Assembly (NCBI RefSeq): GCF_002305855.1
Contig: NZ_CP022163.1
Span: 1,488,292 to 1,552,291 of the forward strand
Direction: 5' to 3'
From: Melittangium boletus DSM 14713
GTDB lineage: Bacteria > Myxococcota > Myxococcia > Myxococcales > Myxococcaceae
DNA length: 64,000 nt
Under the pieces are notes generated by a model that worked only from the letters and a program-made list of their open reading frames with translations, made no database searches and was not told the origin of the DNA. The position numbers were made by a program, and so were the translations under genes. This document shows, in pieces, positions 57,104 through 64,000 of the stretch (the stretch's first letter is position 1; the number at the start of each line of letters is the position of its first letter).

Positions 57104-59175
57104 CCCGCCAGTGACAACCGCCCCAACGGGCGGATTTGCAGGCTCATGTCCAGCTCACCGTAGGTAAGAACCGCGACCTCGGGAAAGGCCCCCTCGCAGA
57201 GTTTGCGCAGGGTCCGCCTGACATCCGGCGCCGTGAGCAGCACGGTCTGCCCACCCGCGGCGATGCGCTTCACCCCCTCCAGGATTTCCGCGATGCGCTC
57301 GGGAGCCGGAGCCGGTCCCCGCGCTCCCGTGGAGCGCAGCGTCTCCTCGATCTCCGGATCCACCAGGTAGGCGAAGAGCGGCCCGGAGGGAGCGAACTTG
57401 TGACTCAGGTAGCGGGAGAGCGCCTGACGGCACCGCTCGGCCAGCGCCGAGGCATCCCCCTCGGTGGTAGGCGCCACCAGGGCCTCGAGGATGGCGCGAA
57501 TGTTCCGGATGCTCACCTGCTCCTCCGCGAGCTTGCGCAGGACTTCCGTGAGCAACGGCAATGGGACCTTCTGGAGCGCCTCCTTGACCAGGGTGGGCGC
57601 CTGGGCTTCGAGCCCATCCAGCAGCCCCTGCACCTCCTGGATGCCCAGGAAGCCCGCCACACGCACCCGGAGGACGCTTCGCAGATGCTCGGCGATGAGT
57701 TCTCCGGCGCTTCGCACTGACACCTGGGCCATCTCCAGACGCGCACGCCCTTCCAAGGGAACCCGGCTGATGGGCCTGCCCGAGAACGGTTCCGCCGCCA
57801 GTTCCGCCTGAAGCTCCAGGAACGCCAGTTCCTCGGGCCGGGCCAGGGCATAGAGCATGGCCGGCACCACCTGTCCCATCCCCGCGGGAACCTCGTCGAT
57901 CAGGAGCCGGTAGGTACCTGGAGGAAGGTAGGTGGCCTCCGTGCGGACCTGAATCCCTGGCACGCGTACGCCCAAGTCCTGGAAGAGCTCATCCCGAATC
58001 CGGTTGAGCACCTGGTGAACGAAAGCACTCCCCTGAGCCTGGGCCAGGGACGTGAGATCCGGCGCGAGTTCCACCGTCAGGGGTGTCACCCCCACGGGCG
58101 CCATCGTGCTCATGGGCGGAGCACCCGGCCCCGCGTTCGGCGCCACCCGCGCACTGGCGTCGTCGGATTGGACGGCGTCAGGGGGAGCCTCCACGGGAAG
58201 TTCCTTCATGCGCCGGAGGCCATAGGCGAGCCCACCCAGGGCCGCGGCCAATCCGAGGAATGTCAAATGAGGCATCCCCGGCATCACGGCGAGCGCCACA
58301 CAGAGCGCGGCCACCACCCAGAGCGCCCGGGCGTCACCAAAAATCTGTGAGCCGATGTCCGAGCCGAGGGAGTCCTCCTCCTTCTCCGAGGCCACGCGCG
58401 TGACCACGAGTCCCGCGGCGACCGCGATGCACAAGGAGGGAATCTGCGACACCAGTCCATCGCCCATGGCGATGAGCGCATAGGTGGAGGCCGCCTCGGT
58501 CAACGTCATCCCGTTCTGAAGGACGCCAATACAACTGCCTCCGAGGAGGTTCACCGCGACGATGACCAGACCCGCGATAACGTCTCCCTTCACGAACTTC
58601 ATCGCGCCGTCCATCGCACCGAACATCTGGGATTCGCGCTCCAGATCGCGTCGCCGGCGGCGGGCACGTGCCTGGTCAATCGCTCCCGCGCGCAGATCCG
58701 CGTCGATGGACATCTGCTTGCCGGGCATCGCGTCCAGGGTGAAGCGCGCGGAGACCTCGGCCACCCGCTCCGCCCCCTTGGCCACCACGAGGAACTGCAC
58801 CAGGGTGAGAATGGCGAAGATGACCGCGCCCACGACGTAGTCACCCCGGACCACGAATTCGCCAAACGCCTGGATGATTTCTCCCGCATGTCCCTCCGCC
58901 AGGGCCAATCGCGTGGAGGACACATTGAGCGCGAGCCGAAAGAGCGTGGTGAACAAGAGCAGCGTTGGAAAGGACGTCACCTTCAACGCATCCCGGGCAT
59001 AGAGCGCCGCGACCAGCAAGGAGACCGCCGCCACCAGATTGAGTGCCAGTCCCAGATCCAACAGCCAGGGAGGCAAGGGAATGATGAGCGCCCCGAGTAC
59101 CGCGACCATCGCCGCGGCGAGAACCCCCTCCGAGGACTCGCGAGCCCGGAGCAGCATCTTCATCAAGCGGTTCAT
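57100..59175 (-). CDS. sctV: Type III secretion export gate protein SctV (FlhA homologue)
   Basis: This is a 691-residue protein. The N-terminal half has about eight membrane helices with family motifs (TSFPTLLLFTTLFRLALNVSSTRL, FRLALNV being diagnostic; FVVRGDYVVGAVIF; FTLDAMPGKQMSIDADLRAG, the FHIPEP-like loop; ESQMFGAMDGAMKFVKGD). The cytoplasmic half (about 360-691) forms the nonameric ring. ATG at 59175 has GGAAGAA upstream; an ATG at 59190 is possible but lacks a site. The protein receives export substrates and couples the proton motive force to secretion. Last gene of the cluster. Confidence 0.95.
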   Translation of the reverse strand: MNRLMKMLLRARESSEGVLAAAMVAVLGALIIPLPPWLLDLGLALNLVAAVSLLVAALYARDALKVTSFPTLLLFTTLFRLALNVSSTRLALAEGHAGEIIQAFGEFVVRGDYVVGAVIFAILTLVQFLVVAKGAERVAEVSARFTLDAMPGKQMSIDADLRAGAIDQARARRRRRDLERESQMFGAMDGAMKFVKGDVIAGLVIVAVNLLGGSCIGVLQNGMTLTEAASTYALIAMGDGLVSQIPSLCIAVAAGLVVTRVASEKEEDSLGSDIGSQIFGDARALWVVAALCVALAVMPGMPHLTFLGLAAALGGLAYGLRRMKELPVEAPPDAVQSDDASARVAPNAGPGAPPMSTMAPVGVTPLTVELAPDLTSLAQAQGSAFVHQVLNRIRDELFQDLGVRVPGIQVRTEATYLPPGTYRLLIDEVPAGMGQVVPAMLYALARPEELAFLELQAELAAEPFSGRPISRVPLEGRARLEMAQVSVRSAGELIAEHLRSVLRVRVAGFLGIQEVQGLLDGLEAQAPTLVKEALQKVPLPLLTEVLRKLAEEQVSIRNIRAILEALVAPTTEGDASALAERCRQALSRYLSHKFAPSGPLFAYLVDPEIEETLRSTGARGPAPAPERIAEILEGVKRIAAGGQTVLLTAPDVRRTLRKLCEGAFPEVAVLTYGELDMSLQIRPLGRLSLAG

Positions 59176-59206
59176 GACTTCTTCCTTCATGGATGCACGT
59201 CCACGT

Positions 59207-60217
59207 CTACGATTCCCGGGCAACCCGGAGCACCGCCGCGGCCGCCTGGTACAACTCCTCGGGGATTTCCTCGCCGACGTCGTAATGGACAAGGCTGCGA
59301 GCCAACGGCACATCCCGAACCACTGGAACGCCGAGCCGTTCGGCCTCGCGTCGCAGTTCGAGCGCGTCCGCCTCCCGCCCCTTGCCGACCAGATAAGGTG
59401 CGTCACACTCATCCTGGTCATAGCGAAGCGCGACCGCGATGTGCGTGGGATTGACGACCACGACACTCGCCTTCTTCACGCCTCGCGCCGAGCCTCCCGC
59501 CGCCAGTTGACGATGGGCCGCCCGGCGCTGCCCCTTGTGGTGGGGATCCCCCTCGCTCTCCTTGTGCTCGCGCTTCACCTCCTCGCGCGTCATCATCAAT
59601 TCCTTCATGTGCCTTCGGCGTGCGAGCACGTAATCCCCCACGCCCAGCACCACGAGGACCCAGGCGAGCCTCCGCGCGAGCGAACCAAGACGGCCCAGGA
59701 GGTGAACCACTCCGTCCGGCCCTTCTCTCCAGACCGTCCGCATGACATCGGCTCCCTCATCCAAGGCCGTACTCCACACGAGCCAGGTCATGACCGCCGC
59801 CACGCACAAGGCCTTCCCCAATTCAATGAAAGGCCTCACACTGAAGAGTTTCTTCAATCCTTCCATTGGATGGATGCGCTCGAGCTTCGGCATCGCATGT
59901 TCCGCGTTCAATTCCAGGCCGCTTGTCGCCACGGAGACACCGAGAGACGCCAGCCAGGCCGCCAGGAGAGGCGGCCCCGCCCAAAGCACCATCCACCCCC
60001 CCGCTTCTCGCAATGCACCCGTGGGCTCCTGGGAAAGCATCAGCCGGACCGTCCAGTCCTGGAGTTGCCTGAACCCCAGAGGGGCCACCGCGAGGACGCC
60101 CAACAACCCCCCGAGAGTCACCACGCTGGAGGACAGCAGTCGACTGCGCGGAATCCGCCCCTTGCGGCGCGCCTCCCGCAGACGTTTCGCCGAAGGTGGC
60201 TCCGTCTTCCCACTCAC
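59207..60217 (-). CDS. sctU: Type III secretion switch protein SctU (FlhB homologue)
   Basis: This 336-residue protein begins with the basic N-terminus SGKTEPPSAKRLREARRKGRIPRS, typical of FlhB/SctU (first part quoted), then four membrane segments, a cytoplasmic linker (KRMMxEVKREHKESEGDP-like region) and the autocleavage motif NPTH with Asn256 in VVNPTHIAVALRY. Self-cleavage between Asn and Pro switches substrate specificity. The GTG start overlaps the sctT stop by 4 bp. Confidence 0.96.
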   Translation of the reverse strand: MSGKTEPPSAKRLREARRKGRIPRSRLLSSSVVTLGGLLGVLAVAPLGFRQLQDWTVRLMLSQEPTGALREAGGWMVLWAGPPLLAAWLASLGVSVATSGLELNAEHAMPKLERIHPMEGLKKLFSVRPFIELGKALCVAAVMTWLVWSTALDEGADVMRTVWREGPDGVVHLLGRLGSLARRLAWVLVVLGVGDYVLARRRHMKELMMTREEVKREHKESEGDPHHKGQRRAAHRQLAAGGSARGVKKASVVVVNPTHIAVALRYDQDECDAPYLVGKGREADALELRREAERLGVPVVRDVPLARSLVHYDVGEEIPEELYQAAAAVLRVARES

Positions 60218-61008
60218 CGCGCCACCTCCGCCAGGTGGAACAGCGCGTCCTCCACGGAGAGAAAACTCGCGAGCAGCCGATCACACAGCACGCCCACGCC
60301 CAGCCACAACAAGGCGCCCCCCGCGAGAATGCGCACGGGAGCGCCCATCTCCTGAAGATTCACCTGGGGCGCGGCACGCGACACCATCCCCCATAGACAA
60401 TCAACCGTCATCGTCGCCGCCGCCACGGGCGCGCCCACCGCGAATCCCGTTGCCAGGGCACCTCCAACAAGTCCCACGACGTGAAAGGCCGCCCCCTCGG
60501 AGGGCACGTACGCCCCCAATCGCACCCAACCAAATCCTCGCACCAGACCCGAGAGCACGAGGGGCATCAGTCCTCCGGTCACCACCATCCCGACGAGCAG
60601 TTGGTGGAGTGCATCCCCCGAGGCGGACTCGCGAGTCCCAGTCACCGGCAGACTCGCCTCCGCGGACGTTCCCCGGAACAGGTCGATGAAGCGGCCCCCC
60701 ATCCTCGCCGCATCGAAAGGCAACGCCGCCACCAACCCCAGCGCCGTTCCATAGGAAAGTTCCTTCACTGTCAACGCGGCCAGTTGCACCGGCGTCTCCA
60801 CGGGCGTGGACAAGGATACACCCGCTGTCTGGTGAAGAAATAAAGCGAGGGTCAATACCAGTGTGAGCTTCACCCTCGTGGGAGTGGCTTGCCCTCCCAG
60901 CAACGGGCAGAGAAAGGCGACTGGCAGCAATCTCGCGGAGCACAGGGCCACGGACACCACGCTGGGACCCAATCCCTCCAGGAGTGAACGAAACAGGTCG
61001 AGGGTCAT
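60214..61008 (-). CDS. sctT: Type III secretion export gate protein SctT (FliR homologue)
   Basis: This 264-residue protein with about six hydrophobic segments is part of the SctRST export gate. Family-like stretches are SARLLPVAFLCPLLGGQATPTRVKLTLVL, KELSYGTALGLVAALPFDAARMGGRFIDL, and a C-terminal MTVDCLWGMVSRAAPQVNLQEMGAPVRIL (each quoted in part), where the SRAAPQVN motif is diagnostic for FliR/SctT. ATG at 61008 overlaps the sctS stop by 4 bp. Confidence 0.94.
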   Translation of the reverse strand: MTLDLFRSLLEGLGPSVVSVALCSARLLPVAFLCPLLGGQATPTRVKLTLVLTLALFLHQTAGVSLSTPVETPVQLAALTVKELSYGTALGLVAALPFDAARMGGRFIDLFRGTSAEASLPVTGTRESASGDALHQLLVGMVVTGGLMPLVLSGLVRGFGWVRLGAYVPSEGAAFHVVGLVGGALATGFAVGAPVAAATMTVDCLWGMVSRAAPQVNLQEMGAPVRILAGGALLWLGVGVLCDRLLASFLSVEDALFHLAEVAR

Positions 61009-61274
61009 CCGCCGACCTCCGCGATGATTCCCAGAACCCGTTGCGCGAAAAGGGTGAGTTGCCCGGCGATCCACGGTCCAGCCACCACCAAGGCCAGAAC
61101 CGCCGCACACAACTTGGGCACCACTGTCAGGGTGCTCTCCTGCAACTGGGTGGTCGCCTGGAAGAGGCTCATCAGAAATCCCACCACCAGACTCGCCCCG
61201 ATGGGCGGAAGGGAGGCAAGCACCATCAGGAGCAAGGCCTCGCGCCCGAGTGACAACAGCACGTCCTGGCTCAT
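61005..61274 (-). CDS. sctS: Type III secretion export gate protein SctS (FliQ homologue)
   Basis: This 89-residue protein has two membrane helices, the normal FliQ/SctS size. It opens MSQDVLLSLGREALLLMVLA, with the characteristic PPIGASLVVGFLMSLFQATTQLQESTL between the helices (quoted in part), followed by VPKLCAAVLALVVAGPW. It lies between sctR (4 nt upstream) and sctT (overlap), as in flagellar fliPQR. Confidence 0.95.
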   Translation of the reverse strand: MSQDVLLSLGREALLLMVLASLPPIGASLVVGFLMSLFQATTQLQESTLTVVPKLCAAVLALVVAGPWIAGQLTLFAQRVLGIIAEVGG

Positions 61275-61278
61275 GGCA

Positions 61279-61944
61279 TCACCGGTAGCCGAGGATGAGG
61301 CCGCGAGCGAGCAGCGACCAACCATCCACCGCGACGAAAAGGAGGATCTTGAAAGGCAGGCTCACCTGACTCGGCGACAACGACTGCATTCCCAGCGCGA
61401 GCAAGACATTGGCGATGACCATGTCCAGCACCAGGAACGGGAGGAAGACGAGAAAGCCAATCTGGAAGGCTTCCTTCAACTCGGTGAGCACGAAGGCGGG
61501 GATGACCACGAAGAGTTCATCCTCGTTCACCCGCTCCGCGTCTTCCGGCGGACGCAGTTCGCGTGCCAGTTCCACGAGCCGCTCCCGCTCCTCGGCGCTG
61601 CCGTGTTTGACCAGGAAGGAGCGCAACGGTTCGGAGACCTTCATCGCGGCGTCGAGGATACGTTCTCCAGAGCCGATGTCTTGATAGACGACCTGGCCCG
61701 CCTCATACATGCGCTCCATGACGGGAGCCATGATGTGGCCCGTCAACACGGCGGCGAGTCCCGTGAGCACGATGGTGGGAGGTGCTTGCTGAGTTCCCAT
61801 CGCCGAGCGCGCCAGGGACAACACCACGGCGATCTTCGAGAAACTGGTCAACATCATCACCGCGAAGGGCAGCAGGGACAACAACGCCAACAGCCCCATC
61901 ATCGACAGGGGACTGCCCGCGAAGGACATCTGGGAGAAAGTCAT
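61279..61944 (-). CDS. sctR: Type III secretion export gate protein SctR (FliP homologue)
   Basis: This 221-residue protein has four membrane helices. Family motifs: LLSLLPFAVMMLTSFSKIAVVLSLARSAMGTQQAPP (quoted here in part), then a periplasmic domain, then VVIPAFVLTELKEAFQIGFLVFLPFLVLDMVIAN and SLPFKILLFVAVDGWSLL. FliP/SctR nucleates the export gate. There is no cleavable signal peptide, unlike enterobacterial flagellar FliP, and the length fits SctR. ATG at 61944 overlaps the FliO-like gene by 4 bp. Confidence 0.95.
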   Translation of the reverse strand: MTFSQMSFAGSPLSMMGLLALLSLLPFAVMMLTSFSKIAVVLSLARSAMGTQQAPPTIVLTGLAAVLTGHIMAPVMERMYEAGQVVYQDIGSGERILDAAMKVSEPLRSFLVKHGSAEERERLVELARELRPPEDAERVNEDELFVVIPAFVLTELKEAFQIGFLVFLPFLVLDMVIANVLLALGMQSLSPSQVSLPFKILLFVAVDGWSLLARGLILGYR

Positions 61945-62357
61945 GACAGCGACTCCTTCGCCAGGGAATGTCCCCCCGTGCACCGCCCCGAGCGGGGTTT
62001 CTCTCGCACCGGACCGCGCATCCGGCGGATCTCCGAGAAGGAATCCCCGAAGACCACGAGGTAGTGGCTGCCCTCCACGTCCACCAACGCCAGTCCACAC
62101 CGCTGGGACAAGCCCGCCCGAGACACTACCCGCAGAGGCTCCGCGCGCATGAAACGGGTGCCGCTCCGATCCCGTCGCCTGAGCCACCCCACCCCCACGA
62201 CCAGGGCCACGCCCCCCAACAGCACTCGCGCCACCGAGGTCACGGAGGTCTCTCCCCACCGTGCCATCACGGCCAGAGCCAACACCAGGCCCAATGCCAA
62301 CACCATTCGTGCACGCGGAGACATGAACCAGAGCGAGGGATTCATGAGAGCGCTCAC
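61941..62357 (-). CDS. FliO-like protein of the type III export cluster
   Basis: This is a 138-residue protein with two hydrophobic segments (about residues 17-31 and 41-59), followed by a small cytoplasmic domain: LRVVSRAGLSQRCGLALVDVEG, then YLVVFGDSFSEIRRM. This strand pattern and its place directly before the FliP/SctR gene match FliO, the assembly helper of flagellar FliP, which is rarely recognised in non-flagellar systems. Both ends overlap neighbours by 4 bp (sctQ upstream, sctR downstream). Similarity is weak and by eye, so the call is provisional. Confidence 0.65.
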   Translation of the reverse strand: MSALMNPSLWFMSPRARMVLALGLVLALAVMARWGETSVTSVARVLLGGVALVVGVGWLRRRDRSGTRFMRAEPLRVVSRAGLSQRCGLALVDVEGSHYLVVFGDSFSEIRRMRGPVREKPRSGRCTGGHSLAKESLS

Positions 62358-63532
62358 GGCAGGAGGCAGAGGATTCGCGCCCCGACCTCTCCCTCGATGT
62401 CCACCAATTCCGCCCGTGCCACCGCCCGGTCTCCCACACGCAACAACACGGGTTCGCTCGCGCTGATACGCAGCGGCAGTAAGGCCCCGGGCTTCAGCAC
62501 CGCGAGTTCGGAGAGCGGCAACATGAACCGCGTCAGTTCGATCTCCACATCTACCGGGAGCGGGGGCATGCCCTCGCTCCGCTCATTCACCTGCGTCACC
62601 ATGTCCTGCTCCTGGAGAACTCCGCGCGAATGAGCGCGGTTCAGAGAAAAACCCTGGGGAGAGAAGTCCCCCCTCAACTCAAACCCCTTCAGCACCAGGC
62701 GCCCGGCACCGGACAGGCCCGAGCCCTCCCAGCGCAGGCCCTCGAACAAGATGACGTCGCCAGCCCCCAATGCGCCCCACGCCTCGCGTGGCAAGGACGC
62801 GCACCCCATCCGGCACCAAGCCGCCAACTTCGCCGCCAACACCTCGGAGGCGATCCCCTCGTCCCGCTCGACCGGCAGGTCCTTCCATGCCCCGTCGAGG
62901 ACCTTCGCCGGAAGGAGCAGCCGCCCCCCCGCGGTCGTCCGCCCCACCGTCACGGTCAACTCCACCCCCAGGTGTGGCTGCCGGTTATCCAGGCGCGCCA
63001 GGGTGTCCGTGCGGCTCATCGTCACTCCGGTGAGCCGCGGACTGAAACGTCTCCACAACTCCTCCTGGCCCCGCAGCGCGTACAACACGGACAGGCCCAG
63101 GAAGGCGAACGAAGCCTCCTCCAGGCGCGTCAGCCCCGTGAGAGGAACAGACTTCGTTTCCGACCCCGATAGACGCTCCAGCCCAGCGAAGAGCACGGCC
63201 GGCTCCAATTCCAGCACCGCCGTGCCTCCCGTGGCGGACAGGTCCACCCAGGCGAACGCGGCTGTATGCGCCAACCCCGACGCCGGCATCACCACCGACT
63301 CCAGCACCCGCGCCTCCACGCGCACGTTACAGCCCAACTCCCGCTCCAGCGCTTCGCACACGCTCAGCAATGCCCGCTGGCCCAGTCGTCCCACCTGAGG
63401 CCGCTGCCGAAGCATCACGTGGGCACGTGACAATCTCCGAATGCCGAGCCGGCGAAGCCCCATCGCCTTCACCGTGGTGGACTGAGTGTGATCGCCAAGA
63501 GGACTCCGCATGGTTCGCTCCGCGCCGTGCAT
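62354..63532 (-). CDS. sctQ: Type III secretion C-ring protein SctQ (FliM/FliN-like)
   Basis: This is a 392-residue protein. The last ~75 residues form a SpoA domain (PPLPVDVEIELTRFMLPLSELAVLKPGALLPL then VLLRVGDRAVARAELVDIEGEVGARIL; quoted in part). A second, weaker SpoA-like stretch lies near residues 240-320 (LGAGDVILFEGLRWEG). The N-terminal part has no clear motif. SctQ forms cytoplasmic sorting pods under the export gate. ATG at 63532 has GAGG 7 nt upstream; ATG at 63511 is the alternative. Confidence 0.85.
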   Translation of the reverse strand: MHGAERTMRSPLGDHTQSTTVKAMGLRRLGIRRLSRAHVMLRQRPQVGRLGQRALLSVCEALERELGCNVRVEARVLESVVMPASGLAHTAAFAWVDLSATGGTAVLELEPAVLFAGLERLSGSETKSVPLTGLTRLEEASFAFLGLSVLYALRGQEELWRRFSPRLTGVTMSRTDTLARLDNRQPHLGVELTVTVGRTTAGGRLLLPAKVLDGAWKDLPVERDEGIASEVLAAKLAAWCRMGCASLPREAWGALGAGDVILFEGLRWEGSGLSGAGRLVLKGFELRGDFSPQGFSLNRAHSRGVLQEQDMVTQVNERSEGMPPLPVDVEIELTRFMLPLSELAVLKPGALLPLRISASEPVLLRVGDRAVARAELVDIEGEVGARILCLLP

Positions 63533-63644
63533 GAACCAACCTCTTTCATCTCCAATGCCAGGAGCCCACGTCGTGAATCCGCTCGATTGGGCGGCGCGAG
63601 CATCCTGAATCGGGATGGCGCATCCCAAGCGATGGAAAGGGACA

Positions 63645-64000
63645 TCAGCGCGTGGCTTCTCGAATGAGGCGCTCGGCCCATGTGCCGACCCTGGCTGGTA
63701 CGGCGGTATCGGCCGGCTCCATCTGGAATGAGGGAAAGAGACTTCGATGAAAGGAAGGCAGCCGTCGGAAGATTTCCCGCCGCAAGACCCCTGGCGCGTC
63801 CTCCATCATCTGGCGCAACCGGGCCGCCGCATCTGGCCGTACTCCAAACTCCACCGCGACCCGCGCCTGCCGCCTCGCGGAGGAAAGCGCGGTGAATCCC
63901 GCGAGATAATCCCTGGCTCGCGTCGCATCGGACTCCGTCAACCCGTCCAGCAGCGCCGCCGCCCGCTCCCGGCCCAGCACCAGGGCCACCAATGCCAGAC
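63645..64000 (-). CDS. Partial gene upstream of sctQ, possibly FliG-N-like
   Basis: The frame is open from the window edge to a TGA at 63645-63647, giving about 118 residues of the C-terminal part. The segment LALVALVLGRERAAALLDGLTESDATRARDY (quoted in part) recalls the N-terminal domain of FliG, where a hydrophobic-LG-x-x-x-A-x-x-x-L pattern is usual, and VLRREIFRRLP is FliG-like too, but the match is faint. It is co-oriented with sctQ, 112 bp before its start. It may be an accessory component of the export apparatus. The true start lies outside the window. Confidence 0.5.
   Translation of the reverse strand, partial: LALVALVLGRERAAALLDGLTESDATRARDYLAGFTALSSARRQARVAVEFGVRPDAAARLRQMMEDAPGVLRREIFRRLPSFHRSLFPSFQMEPADTAVPARVGTWAERLIREATR

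Overview
The window is a GC-rich (roughly 70%) chromosomal segment from a myxobacterium, most likely a member of the Cystobacter/Archangium/Myxococcus group. Three things point there: a CarD protein with HMGA-type AT-hooks followed directly by a CarG-type zinc protein, a pair known from Myxococcales; a tandem PilZ-like protein of the myxobacterial type; and a flagellar-like export cluster with no other flagellar genes in view. No rRNA, tRNA, insertion sequence, phage gene or CRISPR array was seen. Coding density is high and many starts overlap the previous stop by 4 bp.

Layout. 1-4.9 kb: the end of an SPFH protein, then a GT-C glycosyltransferase followed by an ABC-2 ATPase and permease. 4.9-7.3 kb: a two-FHA membrane protein and a receiver-XRE regulator. 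7.3-10.2 kb: enoyl-CoA hydratase, free-standing biotin carrier, biotin carboxylase and a small unknown. 10.2-16.1 kb: ftsZ, then a very large divergent histidine kinase with two kinase cores and two receivers. 16.1-34.0 kb: the division and cell wall (dcw) cluster, all on the minus strand, in the order mraZ, STAS gene, mraW, ftsL, ftsI, murE, murF, mraY, murD, ftsW, murG, murC, murB, ddl, ftsQ, ftsA. It starts at a clear promoter with a 10-bp periodic MraZ-box array and ends at an intrinsic terminator after ftsA.

34-47 kb: lipoprotein, PilZ protein, carD-carG, a membrane protein plus a second GT-C enzyme, another lipoprotein, an XRE/receiver pair, an amine-catabolism-like set (iron alcohol dehydrogenase, glutamine-synthetase-like ligase, class I glutamine amidotransferase), an unknown, an AI-2E family permease and a Cys-rich lipoprotein. 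47-57 kb: rho, ligA, acylphosphatase, a DUF3052 protein, RNase E/G, a YihY/BrkB membrane protein and an HU/IHF protein. 57-64 kb: a minus-strand type III export apparatus cluster in flagellar order (SctQ, FliO-like, SctR, S, T, U, V), preceded by a partial gene that runs off the window.

Functionally, the dcw genes make lipid II from UDP-MurNAc precursors (MurB-G, MraY, Ddl) and feed it to the FtsW/FtsI septal synthase recruited by FtsZ/FtsA/FtsQ/FtsL. Start sites were chosen from ribosome-binding sites, overlaps and family alignment from memory; no database search was run.
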